Shown: positions 17,597 to 28,885 of the stretch, piece after piece
Layout of the letters: each line of letters begins with the position of its first letter
Position numbering within the stretch: position 1 is the stretch's first letter
DNA from: Nitrosospira multiformis
Lineage (GTDB): Bacteria > Pseudomonadota > Gammaproteobacteria > Burkholderiales > Nitrosomonadaceae
Assembly (NCBI RefSeq): GCF_003050865.1
Contig: NZ_QAOK01000010.1
Span: 1-64,000, forward strand
DNA length: 64,000 nucleotides
Reading direction: 5' to 3'
Position numbers and translations under genes: made by a program
The notes under the pieces: generated by a model
The model's database searches: none
The model's input: only the letters and a program-made list of their open reading frames with translations
Told to the model about the DNA's origin: nothing

Positions 17597-20008
17597 CTAG
17601 TGCTTGATGACCGCCGGCGTCACATCGCCTTCCACCGCAACAGGAGCGGGAACGGATGAAGGAGCAGGCGGAAGCGGTTCGGGTTTGGATTCCAGGGCCA
17701 GATCCAGCACCTGATCTATCCATTTGACCGGATGGATATCCAGCCTGTTTTTGATGTTCTCCGGGATTTCGTTCAGATCTTTAACGTTATCCTCGGGAAT
17801 CAGCACGGTCTTTATGCCGCCGCGGTGCGCTGCCAGCAGTTTTTCCTTGAGCCCGCCAATTGCCAGCACCTCGCCGCGAAGTGTGATCTCACCAGTCATC
17901 GCGACAGTTGCGCGTGCCGGAATGTTGGTCAACGCCGATACCATCGCCACGCAGATACCTATACCGGCACTGGGGCCGTCTTTCGGTGTCGCACCTTCCG
18001 GCAGATGGATATGGATGTCGTTCTTCTGGTAAAAATCATCCGCAATACCCAGAGCCCTCGACCGGCTGCGAACCACCGACAGGGCAGCCTGGACCGATTC
18101 CTGCATGACCTCGCCCAGTTTTCCGGTCGTGATGGATTTACCCTTGCCTGGCAATACCACAGCCTCGATCGTCAGCAATTCTCCCCCGACCTCGGTCCAG
18201 GCCAAGCCTGTCACCTGCCCGATCTGGTTCTTTTCCTCCGCGACGCCATAGGTGTAACGCCTTACGCCGAGGTATTTGTCGAGGTTCCTCCCAGTGACGG
18301 TAATCCGCTTCTGGCCGCCCTTCAGCAGTAAGGCCTTTACCACTTTGCGGCATATTTTGGAAATTTCGCGCTCCATCGCCCGCACACCTGCTTCGCGGGT
18401 GTAATAGCGCGTGATATCCCGCAAGGCCGACTCCGAGACGGTCAGCTCATTCTCCTTCAAGCCGTGATTTTTCATTTGTTTTGGCAACAGATAGCGTGTC
18501 GCGATGTTGAGTTTTTCGTCCTCGGTGTAACCTGAGAGCCGGATTACTTCCATGCGATCCAGCAGCGGCGCAGGGATGTTCAACGTATTCGCGGTCGCGA
18601 CGAACATCACGTCCGACAGATCATACTCAACCTCGACATAGTGATCGACGAACGAATTATTCTGCTCGGGATCCAGCACTTCCAGGAGTGCGGATGACGG
18701 ATCGCCCCGAAAATCCATGCCCATCTTGTCCACCTCGTCGAGCAGGAACAAGGGATTCTTCACGCCCACCTTCGCCATGTTCTGCAGGATCTTGCCCGGC
18801 ATGGAACCGATATAGGTGCGGCGATGACCACGTACCTCCGCTTCGTCGCGAACGCCGCCGAGCGACATGCGGACGAACTTCCGGTTGGTGGCGCGGGCAA
18901 TCGATTGCCCCAATGAAGTCTTTCCTACCCCGGGTGGCCCCACCAGGCAGAGGATGGGTGCTTTCAACTTATCCACGCGCTGCTGTACCGCCAGATACTC
19001 GACAATCCGTTCCTTGACCTTTTCCAGGCCGTAGTGATCCTGCTCGAGCACGGCTTCCGCAACGCTGAGGTCCTTGCTTATCTTGCTTTTTTTCTTCCAT
19101 GGCAGGGCCACCAGCGCATCAATATAATTACGCACCACGGTGGCTTCAGCCGACATGGGCGACATCAACCGCAGTTTTTTCAACTCCGATTCCGCCTTGA
19201 CGCGCGCCTCCTTGGACATCTGGGCACTTTTGATCTTCTTGTCCATCTCTTCCAGATCAGCGCCTTCCTCGCCTTCACCCAGTTCCTTCTGGATGGCCTT
19301 CACCTGCTCATTGAGATAGTAGTCCCGCTGGCTTTTTTCCATCTGCCGCTTTACACGGCCACGAATACGCTTTTCCACCTGAAGTATGTCAAGCTCGGTT
19401 TCCAGCAGACCAAGCAGGTGCTCCAGCCGCTTCGGCACATCGAAAATTTCCAGCACTTCCTGCTTCTGCTCAAGCTTCAAAGGCAGGTGCGCGGCGATGG
19501 TATCAGCCAGACGGCCTGCTTCATCTATCCCACTGAGCGAAGTCAGGATCTCCGGAGGAATCTTCTTGTTCAGCTTCACGTACTGATCGAACTGGGCCAG
19601 CATGGCGCGGCGCATCGCCTCGACCTCATGGTTATCCACGGCATCGGGCGGCAGCAATGCTGCCTCACCGGCAAAGTACGTACCATCATCAACCACTTTC
19701 ATGATGCGCGCGCGGCGACCGCCTTCCACCAGTACTTTCACGGTACCATCCGGCAGCTTGAGCATTTGCAGCAGGTTTGCGACGCTGCACACCCCGTACA
19801 GATCTTCGGGCGCGGGCTCGTCCTTGGCTGCAAATTTCTGCGCCACAAGCAAAATGCTCTTGCCGGATTCCATCGCGATTTCCAGCGCCTTGATGGACTT
19901 GGGCCGGCCGACAAACAGGGGAATCACCATGTGCGGAAAAACCACCACATCGCGCAATGGCAACAAAGGTAATGAAATCTGATTTTGATCGTTCATGGGA
20001 GAGGACAT
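17597..20008 (-). CDS. lon: ATP-dependent protease Lon
   Basis: Lon is a cytoplasmic AAA+ serine protease that removes misfolded and regulatory proteins. The 803 residues contain the N-terminal LON substrate domain (LPLLPLRDVVVFPHMVIPLF), Walker A GPPGVGKTS near 355, Walker B FLLDEVDKMG, and the protease domain with the catalytic serine in KDGPSAGIG. Length is typical, with a proline-rich tail (EPLPPAPSSVPAPV). It follows clpX by 92 bases, and that spacer holds a heat-shock-type promoter, so lon can be induced independently of clpPX. Confidence 0.97.
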   Translation of the reverse strand: MSSPMNDQNQISLPLLPLRDVVVFPHMVIPLFVGRPKSIKALEIAMESGKSILLVAQKFAAKDEPAPEDLYGVCSVANLLQMLKLPDGTVKVLVEGGRRARIMKVVDDGTYFAGEAALLPPDAVDNHEVEAMRRAMLAQFDQYVKLNKKIPPEILTSLSGIDEAGRLADTIAAHLPLKLEQKQEVLEIFDVPKRLEHLLGLLETELDILQVEKRIRGRVKRQMEKSQRDYYLNEQVKAIQKELGEGEEGADLEEMDKKIKSAQMSKEARVKAESELKKLRLMSPMSAEATVVRNYIDALVALPWKKKSKISKDLSVAEAVLEQDHYGLEKVKERIVEYLAVQQRVDKLKAPILCLVGPPGVGKTSLGQSIARATNRKFVRMSLGGVRDEAEVRGHRRTYIGSMPGKILQNMAKVGVKNPLFLLDEVDKMGMDFRGDPSSALLEVLDPEQNNSFVDHYVEVEYDLSDVMFVATANTLNIPAPLLDRMEVIRLSGYTEDEKLNIATRYLLPKQMKNHGLKENELTVSESALRDITRYYTREAGVRAMEREISKICRKVVKALLLKGGQKRITVTGRNLDKYLGVRRYTYGVAEEKNQIGQVTGLAWTEVGGELLTIEAVVLPGKGKSITTGKLGEVMQESVQAALSVVRSRSRALGIADDFYQKNDIHIHLPEGATPKDGPSAGIGICVAMVSALTNIPARATVAMTGEITLRGEVLAIGGLKEKLLAAHRGGIKTVLIPEDNVKDLNEIPENIKNRLDIHPVKWIDQVLDLALESKPEPLPPAPSSVPAPVAVEGDVTPAVIKH

Positions 20009-20038
20009 ATCGGCTCACCTATAAGAAACAAACGATAG

Positions 20039-20067
20039 TTATGGGGACGCCGTAAAGAAATTCAAGG
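20039..20067 (-). promoter_or_regulatory. Sigma-32 (RpoH)-type promoter for lon
   Basis: Read on the minus strand, CCTTGAA is followed after 14 bases by CCCCATAA. This closely matches the RpoH consensus (CTTGAA, 13-15 bases, CCCCAT). It sits about 30 bases upstream of the lon start. Confidence 0.75.
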
Positions 20068-20100
20068 CAACAACGGCAATGTCGAAACACGTAACCCGGA

Positions 20101-21378
20101 CTAGCAGCTCTTCGCCACTTTCGGTTTGTCCGAATAGATCAGAATGGGTTTGATATCCCCATTGACGGAACTGTGGTCAATCACCACTTTGGCAACATTC
20201 TCCAGTGACGGCAGATCAAACATCGTATCCAGCAGCGCAGCCTCAAGAATGGAGCGTAAACCTCGCGCTCCGGTCTTTCGCACCAGCGCCTTGCGGGCAA
20301 TCGCTTTGAGGGCCTGCTCCCGGAACTCGAGATCGATGCCTCCTTCCATGTGAAACATTTTCTGATACTGCTTGATGAGCGCATTCTTGGGTTCGGTCAG
20401 GATTTGAATCAACGCGGCCTCATCGAGTTCCTCAAGGGTTGCAACGACAGGTAATCGGCCGACGAATTCCGGAATCAGGCCATATTTGACCAGATCCTCG
20501 GGCTCGACACCGCGCAGCACGGCGCCAAAATCCTTGCGGTTATCCTGGCTTCTTACACTGGCGCTGAAACCTATCCCGCCCTTCTCCGAACGAGCCCGGA
20601 TGATCTTCTCCAGGCCATCAAAAGCGCCCCCGCAAATGAAAAGAATATTGGTGGTATCTACCTGCACGAACTCCTGGTTGGGATGCTTTCTCCCTCCCTG
20701 CGGCGGCACAGACGCAACCGTGCCCTCGATCAGCTTGAGCAGTGCCTGCTGCACACCCTCACCCGAGACATCGCGCGTGATGGACGGATTATCCGATTTG
20801 CGCGAAATCTTGTCGATTTCGTCTATGTAGACAATGCCTTGCTGCGCCTTTTCCGCGTCGTAGTTACATTTCTGAAGCAGTTTCTGGATGATGTTTTCAA
20901 CATCCTCGCCGACATAACCCGCCTCGGTCAGCGTTGTCGCGTCCGCCATGACAAAGGGCACATCCAGCAAACGCGCCAGCGTCTGGGCGAGCAGCGTCTT
21001 GCCGGAGCCCGTGGGGCCGATCAGCAGGATGTTGCTCTTCGCCAGCTCGATCTCATCCGGGTCGGTAGATTTTGCGAGGGTTCTCAGGCGCTTGTAGTGA
21101 TTATAAACCGCTACCGACAGAATTTTCTTTGCCTGCTCCTGGCCGATCACGTATTGATCCAGGATCTGTCGAATTTCATGGGGAACAGGGAGGTCCGACC
21201 TTGCGAGCTTGGCCGCCTCCAAGCCTTGTATTTCCTCCCGAATGATATCGTTGCACAACTCGATACATTCGTCGCATATGAACACCGAAGGACCGGCGAT
21301 CAGCTTCTTTACCTCATGCTGACTCTTGCCACAAAAGGAACAATAAAGCAGTTTTTCTCCGCCAGTTTTCTCTGACAT
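20101..21378 (-). CDS. clpX: ATP-dependent Clp protease ATPase subunit ClpX
   Basis: ClpX unfolds tagged substrates and feeds them to ClpP. The N-terminal zinc-binding domain ([19 protein letters not shown]) is followed by the AAA+ core with Walker A GPTGSGKT, Walker [11 protein letters not shown] and the RGLRSILE sensor region. The ClpP-contacting loop is expected within the core. The frame opens at 21393, but ATG 21378 gives [16 protein letters not shown], matching the family start, and 425 residues. It lies about 66 bases after clpP on the same strand. Confidence 0.97.
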   Translation of the reverse strand: MSEKTGGEKLLYCSFCGKSQHEVKKLIAGPSVFICDECIELCNDIIREEIQGLEAAKLARSDLPVPHEIRQILDQYVIGQEQAKKILSVAVYNHYKRLRTLAKSTDPDEIELAKSNILLIGPTGSGKTLLAQTLARLLDVPFVMADATTLTEAGYVGEDVENIIQKLLQKCNYDAEKAQQGIVYIDEIDKISRKSDNPSITRDVSGEGVQQALLKLIEGTVASVPPQGGRKHPNQEFVQVDTTNILFICGGAFDGLEKIIRARSEKGGIGFSASVRSQDNRKDFGAVLRGVEPEDLVKYGLIPEFVGRLPVVATLEELDEAALIQILTEPKNALIKQYQKMFHMEGGIDLEFREQALKAIARKALVRKTGARGLRSILEAALLDTMFDLPSLENVAKVVIDHSSVNGDIKPILIYSDKPKVAKSC

Positions 21379-21444
21379 AGTTTTATCCCGCATTATCCGA
21401 GCTGAATAGCTCGTGACTGATTACAAGCTCTCCCGAGTCAAACT

Positions 21445-22086
21445 TCAACCGGCACCCTCTCCCCTCGAAGTCAGCACAGCGTCCACCAGGCCATATTTCA
21501 CCGAGTCCTCCGCACCCAGAAAGTTATCCCGGTCGGTATCTCTTTCAATAGTTTCCATACTCTGACCGGTGTGTTTTGACAGTAGCTCATTCAATCGGTT
21601 CTTCAGATACAGGATTTCCCGGGCATGGATCTCGATATCGGATGCCTGCCCCTGAAACCCTCCCAGCGGTTGGTGAATCATCACACGCGAGTTGGGCAGG
21701 CAAAACCGTTTCCCTTTCGCTCCGGCTGCCAGAAGCAGCGATCCCATGCTGGCCGCCTGTCCTATGCAAAGCGTGCTGACGTCGGGCTTGATAAACTGCA
21801 TGGTATCGTAAACCGCCATTCCGGCGGAAACCAGTCCACCGGGCGAATTTATGTAAAAATGAATATCCTTGTCGGCATTTTCCGATTCGAGAAACAGGAG
21901 TTGCGCGACAATCAGGTTGGCAGATGCTTCGGTAACGGGTCCCACAAGAAATATGACCCGCTCCCGCAGCAGCCGGGAATAAATATCGTAGGCACGCTCT
22001 CCCCGTCCGCTGGTTTCGATCACCATCGGGATCAGGCCCAAACCCTGTGGTTCGGAATTACGCTGCTTCCACTCGAATCGTTGCAT
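21445..22086 (-). CDS. clpP: ATP-dependent Clp protease proteolytic subunit ClpP
   Basis: This 213-residue serine protease forms the tetradecameric chamber that works with ClpX. The catalytic serine lies in [11 protein letters not shown] (near residue 112) and the histidine in [10 protein letters not shown] (near 137); the aspartate is expected in the DRDNF region. The start is 2 bases beyond the tig stop, which indicates coupled translation. The N-terminus may be processed, as mature ClpP usually starts after a short propeptide; the first 20 residues ([15 protein letters not shown]...) fit that. Confidence 0.96.
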   Translation of the reverse strand: MQRFEWKQRNSEPQGLGLIPMVIETSGRGERAYDIYSRLLRERVIFLVGPVTEASANLIVAQLLFLESENADKDIHFYINSPGGLVSAGMAVYDTMQFIKPDVSTLCIGQAASMGSLLLAAGAKGKRFCLPNSRVMIHQPLGGFQGQASDIEIHAREILYLKNRLNELLSKHTGQSMETIERDTDRDNFLGAEDSVKYGLVDAVLTSRGEGAG

Positions 22087-22088
22087 GT

Positions 22089-23396
22089 TTATGATCTTCC
22101 CATCAATTCATCCAGCGGCATCGGCTTGCCGGTCACGACCGCCTTCTCCAGTACCCATGTCACCACGTTATCCTCCAGCGCCGCCGATTCAGCCTCCCTC
22201 AGCCGTTCCGGGGCGGCATAGTGCCAGCTGACTACTTCGGCCGGATTTTCGTAGGCTTGCGCGAGATCTTCCACCACCGCACGCACCTGCTCCGGTTTGG
22301 GGTGCAGGCTATGCATTTTTACCAGTTCTCCCAGAATCAGGCCCAGCTTTACCCGATGTTGCGCCCGCTCCTGAAGCGTATCGTGCGGCAGGGAGAAGTT
22401 CTTTGTATCCATGCCGCGTGAAGCAAAATCATTGCGGGTATCCTCCATCAGGCGGTCCAGTTCCATTTCCACCAGCGCTTTAGGAGGTTCAACGTTACTG
22501 GTCGTATCGAGAAGGACCTGCATTACCTGCTCCTTGAGTCTCGCGTTTACGCGTTTGGCTGCCTCCCGCTCGAGATTCGCCTGGATTTCACTGCGCATCT
22601 TTTCAACATCGCCCCCGGCAATCCCGAGCGAAGCGGCGAAATCGGCATTCACTTCCGGCAGTTTCGAAGATTCCACTCCATTGAGCTTCACTTCGAATAC
22701 GGCCGTTTTTCCTGCGACCTCCTTTCCATGATAGTCTGATGGAAAGGCAACTTCAAATGTTTTACTCTGACCCGGGCTCATACCGGGCAAAGGTTCTTCG
22801 AAGTCCTTGAGAAGCCTTCCTTCGCCCAGCACCAGGCTGAAATCTTCAGCTTTGCCGCCCGTAAACTCGGCGCCGTCGATCAAGCCACGATAGTCGATAT
22901 TGATTCGATCGCCCACCTGGGCCGGCCGGTCCGCAGGTTCAAACTCAACCCGCTGCTTGCGCAATACCTCCAGGGTTTTGTCCACGTCGGCAGGAGTAAC
23001 CTCGACTACCGGACGTTCAATATGCGCGCTGCCAAGATCGCCGAGCGCGATATCTGGATAGACCTCAAATGTCGCACTGAATTCAACCTGAGCGGTATCG
23101 CTTTCTGCCATCTTGTGTTCGAAGCGGGGATGGCCCGCTACCCGCAGGTTATTCTCGCGCACGACCTCGCTGAAATTCTTTTTCAGCACATCTTCCATGA
23201 CCTCCTGGCGAACCTGCGGACCATATTGCTGGGCGACAATTTTCAAGGGCACCTTGCCCGGTCGAAACCCATGAAATTTCGCTGTTCGCGCCAGTCGCTT
23301 CAAGCGGTTTTCGACTTCCGTTTCGATTTTCTCCTGGGGAACTGAAACGTTAAGGCGGCGCTCGAGCGCACCAAGGTTTTCAACATTTGTCTGCAT
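22089..23396 (-). CDS. tig: Trigger factor
   Basis: Trigger factor is the ribosome-bound chaperone and prolyl isomerase that meets nascent chains. The 435 residues show the ribosome-binding domain with the [12 protein letters not shown] signature near 45, an FKBP-like domain ([14 protein letters not shown], near 160), and the helical C-terminal arms. It is the first gene of a tig-clpP-clpX run, with clpP starting 2 bases after its stop. A clear promoter was not identified in the 96 bases between it and tRNA-Leu. Confidence 0.96.
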   Translation of the reverse strand: MQTNVENLGALERRLNVSVPQEKIETEVENRLKRLARTAKFHGFRPGKVPLKIVAQQYGPQVRQEVMEDVLKKNFSEVVRENNLRVAGHPRFEHKMAESDTAQVEFSATFEVYPDIALGDLGSAHIERPVVEVTPADVDKTLEVLRKQRVEFEPADRPAQVGDRINIDYRGLIDGAEFTGGKAEDFSLVLGEGRLLKDFEEPLPGMSPGQSKTFEVAFPSDYHGKEVAGKTAVFEVKLNGVESSKLPEVNADFAASLGIAGGDVEKMRSEIQANLEREAAKRVNARLKEQVMQVLLDTTSNVEPPKALVEMELDRLMEDTRNDFASRGMDTKNFSLPHDTLQERAQHRVKLGLILGELVKMHSLHPKPEQVRAVVEDLAQAYENPAEVVSWHYAAPERLREAESAALEDNVVTWVLEKAVVTGKPMPLDELMGRS

Positions 23397-23492
23397 TAAA
23401 TTTCCTGAGGGTTGACAACATTATTTACCATGAAGGGGCCAGGAAAACCCGATGGCGATCAACACGCATCGCTCAGACCTGTTCACCCTCCC

Positions 23493-23577
<85 letters not shown>

Positions 23578-23694
23578 AAGGCTTTTCATTCCAGACTTGA
23601 CCACGATTATACTCGTTTCTCCCAGCGACAGCAGCCATGCGCCTACGGCAAGTTCGACCGCCGTGAAGGACAGCGCCGCGATGTGCAGTGTGAA

Positions 23695-24441
23695 CTAGCA
23701 GAGTATCGTTTTGCCACTGACCTCTTTGCTGTCAGGACCCATGAGATACAAATAGCAGGACATCAGATCCTGCGGCTGGCGCAAACGCTGCTTGACTTCA
23801 CCTGGATGCGTTCTGGTTCGCTGCGGTGTGTGTACAGGTCCCGGAATCAAGGCATTGATACGCAGAGCGGGAAGGATCTCCCACTCCTGCGCCTGGATCT
23901 TGACCAGCGCCTCCACTCCGGCTTTGGCTACGGCAAAACCACCCCAGTACGCGGCGGGAACATGCCCGTGCACATCGGATGTCATAATGACACTCGCATC
24001 AGGAGAAGCCTTCAGCAGCGGAAGGCAGGCACGGGTCAGGGCAAACGGCGCAATGAGGTTGACGCGCAGCAGGGCGAGCCATTCTTCCAGCGTCTGGGCC
24101 TCCAGCGGTGTCAGGTTGAATAATAGCGCCGCATTATGCAGAATGCCATCCAGCCTGCCCAATTGCAATTTAATGGCATGGGCAATAGCGGCAAAATCCT
24201 TGTCCCCCGCTTTTTCCAGATCCAGCGGAAAAATTGACGGCTGAGCCCCGCCTCCCGCCTCGATTTCGTCGTAGACGCTTTCCAGTTTCTTCACGTTCCG
24301 TCCATGCAGGATAACCGTGGCGCCATGGGCAGCATATGTCAGCGCGGCAGTTCGACCAATACCTTGGCCGGCCCCGGTAACTAGAATCACGCGGCCCTTG
24401 AGCAGGTCGTTCGGTGCAATGTAGTTTTTCAAATCGTTCAT
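23695..24441 (-). CDS. Short-chain dehydrogenase/reductase, YciK-like, with altered catalytic residues
   Basis: This 248-residue Rossmann-fold protein resembles E. coli YciK in length and in segments such as RVILVTGAGQGIG, RLDGILHNA and SGKTI near the C-terminus. The cofactor motif TGAGQGIG is intact. In place of the usual Ser...Tyr-x3-Lys the sequence reads TSDVHGHVPAAYWGGFAVAK: Phe169 (codon TTT) stands where the catalytic tyrosine should be and Asp156 where the serine should be, while Lys173 remains. It may bind nucleotide without classical reductase activity. Substrate is unknown. It is separated from hpnD by 122 bases on the same strand. Confidence 0.85.
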   Translation of the reverse strand: MNDLKNYIAPNDLLKGRVILVTGAGQGIGRTAALTYAAHGATVILHGRNVKKLESVYDEIEAGGGAQPSIFPLDLEKAGDKDFAAIAHAIKLQLGRLDGILHNAALLFNLTPLEAQTLEEWLALLRVNLIAPFALTRACLPLLKASPDASVIMTSDVHGHVPAAYWGGFAVAKAGVEALVKIQAQEWEILPALRINALIPGPVHTPQRTRTHPGEVKQRLRQPQDLMSCYLYLMGPDSKEVSGKTILC

Positions 24442-24563
24442 AAAAGATGCTACGGCTGGAAACGAATTTCCGTTAAGATGATTGTTCCCGGTTTATAGCG
24501 ACGCAGGCTCCGGGGAAAGTGCCTTTGGGTAGCAGCCTTTGGGTAGCGATGGAGCAACGCACT

Positions 24564-25406
24564 TTACCCTTTCATCCAGGTTTTCCACGCTACCCAGAGC
24601 TTACGCAGCGGTGTCAGGCTTATACGCTGCCGCATCACATGACATCCATCAGCCTTGATCTCCTTCAGCAAGGCCTGATAGATTGCGGCCATGATGATCC
24701 CCGAGTGCTGGCTTTTGCGATCCTCCTCCGGCAGTGCCGCAAAAGCGCTCGCATAATAACTTTCCGCCCGCTCGATCTGAAATTCGATCAAACGCCTGAA
24801 ATTGTCCGTTTCGCGTGACTGGAGTATATCCTCGTTGCTCACCCCGAAGCGCGCGAGCTCGTCCTGGGGCAGATAAATACGGTCGCGCCGGGCATCCTCG
24901 CCGACGTCGCGTATGATATTGGTGAGCTGGAATGCAAGCCCCAGATTCTGCGCATATTCGAGTGTTTTCGGGTTGCGATAGCCGAATATCTCGGCGGAGC
25001 ATAATCCCACCACGCTTGCCACGTGGTAACAGTAGTGCCGAAGCGTATCGAAATCCGCGCAGCGGTTATAGTCAAGATCCATTTCCATGCCGTCTATGAT
25101 CTCGTTCAGGCGGCCTGGGGTCAGATTGAACGTGCTTGCCACGCTGGCCAATGCCAGGGCCACAGGATGGCTGGGCTTGTTCCCGTCCGCATCGAAGATC
25201 GCAGCGACTTCCTGCCGCCACCATGCAAGCTTTGCTCGCGCTACTGACACATCCGTACACTCATCCACGACATCATCCACCTCTCGACAAAAAGCGTAGA
25301 GCGCAGTAATGGCACGACGCCTCTCAGGAGGCAGATAGAGAAAGCTGTAGTAGAAGCTCGAACCGCTTTGAACAGCTTTTTCCTGGCAATACTGGTCTGG
25401 AGTCAT
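24564..25406 (-). CDS. hpnD: Presqualene diphosphate synthase HpnD
   Basis: This 280-residue member of the squalene/phytoene synthase family condenses two farnesyl diphosphates toward squalene for hopanoid membrane lipids. The start MTPDQYCQEKAVQSGSSFYY is typical of HpnD. The two aspartate-rich motifs are visible: CREVDDVVDE near residue 42 and NIIRDVGEDARRDRIYLP near 165. HpnC, HpnE and squalene-hopene cyclase are not in this window, so the pathway must be completed elsewhere. Phytoene synthase is an alternative, but the N-terminus favours HpnD. Confidence 0.88.
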   Translation of the reverse strand: MTPDQYCQEKAVQSGSSFYYSFLYLPPERRRAITALYAFCREVDDVVDECTDVSVARAKLAWWRQEVAAIFDADGNKPSHPVALALASVASTFNLTPGRLNEIIDGMEMDLDYNRCADFDTLRHYCYHVASVVGLCSAEIFGYRNPKTLEYAQNLGLAFQLTNIIRDVGEDARRDRIYLPQDELARFGVSNEDILQSRETDNFRRLIEFQIERAESYYASAFAALPEEDRKSQHSGIIMAAIYQALLKEIKADGCHVMRQRISLTPLRKLWVAWKTWMKG

Positions 25407-25608
25407 GATAAGTTATTAAAAAGGCGATAATTTTTGTCATCGCTGAACCAACGCTGAAGCAAAAAAAAGTGCATTATCTCATCAATCACACTTATCACTG
25501 CATTCCTCCGGACAAAACCTGCTCAATCAGCCGATATAGATTGCCCGGATAGATTCTGTAACAGAAATATCCATGGATGAATGCTGCCGGACGACGGCTT
25601 CCGCTAAT

Positions 25609-25636
25609 AAAAAACCCCGCGACTGCGGGGTTTTTT
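25609..25636 (-). terminator. Rho-independent terminator of groES-groEL
   Basis: AAAAAA, CCCCGC, a GACT loop, GCGGGG and TTTTTT form a perfect hairpin flanked by A and T runs on both sides. It lies 47 bases after the groEL stop and could work in both directions. Confidence 0.9.
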
Positions 25637-25683
25637 ATTGCACAGTTTATTGCACCAATGGGTGCAGCCGGTGCGGGCAAACC

Positions 25684-27354
<1,671 letters not shown>

Positions 27355-27401
27355 CTAATTTCCAGAAAATATTGTGCAAAACGTCTTGCGAAAATTAACC
27401 A

Positions 27402-27692
27402 TTAACCTTCAACAACGCCCATGATGTCTTCTTCGCGCATCACCAGAAGTTCTTCTCCCGATATCTTCACGGTCTGTCCGGAATATTTGCCGAACAGTAC
27501 CTTATCGCCGACTTTCACTTCCAGCGGGCGGACATTGCCGTCGTCGCCGACCTTGCCTTTGCCCACGGCGACAATTTCGCCCTGATCCGGCTTCTCCGCA
27601 GCACTGTCAGGAATGACAATACCGGATGCGGTCTTGCGTTCTTCTTCCAGCCGCTTGACGATGACGCGGTCGTGTAAGGGACGAATCTGCAT
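27402..27692 (-). CDS. groES: Co-chaperonin GroES (10 kDa)
   Basis: This 96-residue protein caps the GroEL chamber. It starts [18 protein letters not shown] and includes the mobile loop region ([14 protein letters not shown]) and the conserved [13 protein letters not shown]. Length is typical. It is the first gene of the operon; the start is preceded by GGAGAAGAAAAC. The 100-odd bases upstream hold a perfect CIRCE operator and an RpoH-like promoter, so expression should answer both HrcA and sigma-32. Confidence 0.98.
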   Translation of the reverse strand: MQIRPLHDRVIVKRLEEERKTASGIVIPDSAAEKPDQGEIVAVGKGKVGDDGNVRPLEVKVGDKVLFGKYSGQTVKISGEELLVMREEDIMGVVEG

Positions 27693-27783
27693 GTTTTCTT
27701 CTCCTGTGTTTTAAAAAACGAACGAAATCCTCCGGGATTGCCTGAATGCGGCTTCCCGAGCCATTACCCCATTATCGAAACTA

Positions 27784-27810
27784 TTAGCACTCAACGCTAA
27801 TGAGTGCTAA
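27784..27810 (-). promoter_or_regulatory. CIRCE operator (HrcA binding site)
   Basis: The sequence TTAGCACTC, nine bases, GAGTGCTAA is a perfect match to the CIRCE inverted repeat bound by the repressor HrcA. It lies about 90 bases upstream of groES, directly abutting the sigma-32-like -10 box. Confidence 0.95.
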
Positions 27811-27839
27811 TAATAGGGTTTGCGACGCTGAATTTCAAG
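27811..27839 (-). promoter_or_regulatory. Sigma-32 (RpoH)-type promoter for groES-groEL
   Basis: On the minus strand CTTGAA (27839-27834) is followed after 15 bases by CCCTATTA (27818-27811), close to the RpoH consensus. The operator CIRCE follows immediately, so HrcA would sit at the transcription start. Confidence 0.7.
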
Positions 27840-27995
27840 TGGATGACTGACTTTACCCACAACTTTTTTCCATTCTCCGCACCTTCCAATGGCTTCGCCT
27901 ATGATTGAATGGGAATGGCCTACAGCCTGTCCCTTCAATTCTTTTCCCGGAGCGAAACATTGACTCTCTCAGTCCATCAGTAAAAGGAGGAAGAC

Positions 27996-28403
27996 ATGCA
28001 AGCTACACAGCCTACGAACCAGCCCGCCCAGACACCAAACCTGTATCAGCTGAGCGGCAAAAATCTCAATATCACCTATTCGACCAGCGGCATAGACGGC
28101 AAGCCGCATTTCAGCTATCAGGATTTGCAACAAACGCTCGACTTTACCGGTGATGAAATCCGAAGTGTGGAAACTGAAATCGGCACGCTTGTCAGCGTTA
28201 CAATCCGGATGACGGTGGATACAGGAGGAACTACTTTCAGTCTTTTGCTGCCTCGCATACAGATACCCGGGGAACAGACGGTTCCTGTACGAACCATTGG
28301 TATCACCACCCTCCATAGATTCTCTGTCCTGCCGATAAGCGGACAGCGCGATTTCTACACTGTAACCCGCCTCCGCGGATCGGCAGAACGGGTATTCTTC
28401 TAG
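27996..28403 (+). CDS. Conserved small protein of unknown function
   Basis: This 135-residue soluble protein is preceded by a strong ribosome site (AAAGGAGG, about 27981-27988) 7 bases before the ATG. After a Gln/Thr/Pro-rich N-terminus (about 20 residues) comes a region with alternating hydrophobic residues (LNITYSTS, LVSVTIRMTVD, FSLLLPRI), suggesting a beta-rich fold. There is no signal peptide, membrane segment or metal motif. I do not recognise a family. It is divergent from groES and is followed by a 13-bp inverted repeat that may end its transcript. Confidence 0.75.
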   Translation: MQATQPTNQPAQTPNLYQLSGKNLNITYSTSGIDGKPHFSYQDLQQTLDFTGDEIRSVETEIGTLVSVTIRMTVDTGGTTFSLLLPRIQIPGEQTVPVRTIGITTLHRFSVLPISGQRDFYTVTRLRGSAERVFF

Positions 28404-28420
28404 GTGTTTTCTAAGTTTTT

Positions 28421-28463
28421 GTTCCGCTGTATGACAACATGGAGTATTGCCATACAGCGGAAC
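28421..28463. repeat. Perfect 13-bp inverted repeat
   Basis: GTTCCGCTGTATG (28421-28433) and CATACAGCGGAAC (28451-28463) are exact reverse complements around a 17-base loop. It starts 18 bases after the stop of the 135-residue unknown and has no T run, so it could be a transcript-end hairpin or a protein-binding palindrome. Confidence 0.8.
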
Positions 28464-28491
28464 CATTAATTCAGCGAGCAAACAGTACAAA

Positions 28492-28595
28492 CGTCATACC
28501 GGCGGAAACGGGCATCCAGTGACGTTCAAAGCACGCCATTATTGGTTTGGACCGGATTCCGGTTTACTGGATTACGAGTCAAGCCCGAAATGACG
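28492..28595. repeat. Degenerate small inverted-repeat element (MITE/REP-like)
   Basis: The left end (CGTCATACCGGCGGAAACGG, continuing to ATCCAG at 28519) and the right end (CTGGATTACGAG to GAAATGACG, 28567-28595) are decayed reverse complements. They resemble the widespread GTCATTCCGGC...ATCCAG type of intergenic repeat. About 104 bases, non-coding. The rest of the spacer 28404-28942 holds only the doubtful small gene at 28700-28885. Confidence 0.5.
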
Positions 28596-28699
28596 AGATT
28601 CATAGTATTTTCTGGCCGGATCAATAAACGCTTACGCAAATCCGCATTGGAAATTCCAGCTTTCCTTTCACCTTACCCCACAAAATATCTGCTTGATCA

Positions 28700-28885
28700 T
28701 CACTTCCCTGGCGGATCCCTGTACTTCAGTACGATGGACAGGGCATCGGGGAGATTCCTAGAATGAGAACGCATATATTTAGAAGGAATGCGGGGATTCC
28801 TGGGCCTTCTGCCATTTGCCAAGCGCCGTTTGCGGACGCCTTTTGCTGCGCGCCGCTTGCGGGCGGAGCATACGGCCTTTGCCAT
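28700..28885 (-). CDS. Possible small, highly basic protein (61 residues)
   Basis: On the minus strand an ATG at 28885 has a good ribosome site (GGAGG, seven bases upstream). The 61 residues are very rich in Arg and Lys at the N-terminus (ARKRRAAKGVRKRRLANG), with two RKRR-type blocks. I recognise no family. Against it: the length is short, the composition could be a by-product of GC-rich repeats in this spacer, and part of the C-terminal end overlaps a small palindrome near 28713-28741. It would be divergent from the methyltransferase-like gene. Confidence 0.25.
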   Translation of the reverse strand: MAKAVCSARKRRAAKGVRKRRLANGRRPRNPRIPSKYMRSHSRNLPDALSIVLKYRDPPGK

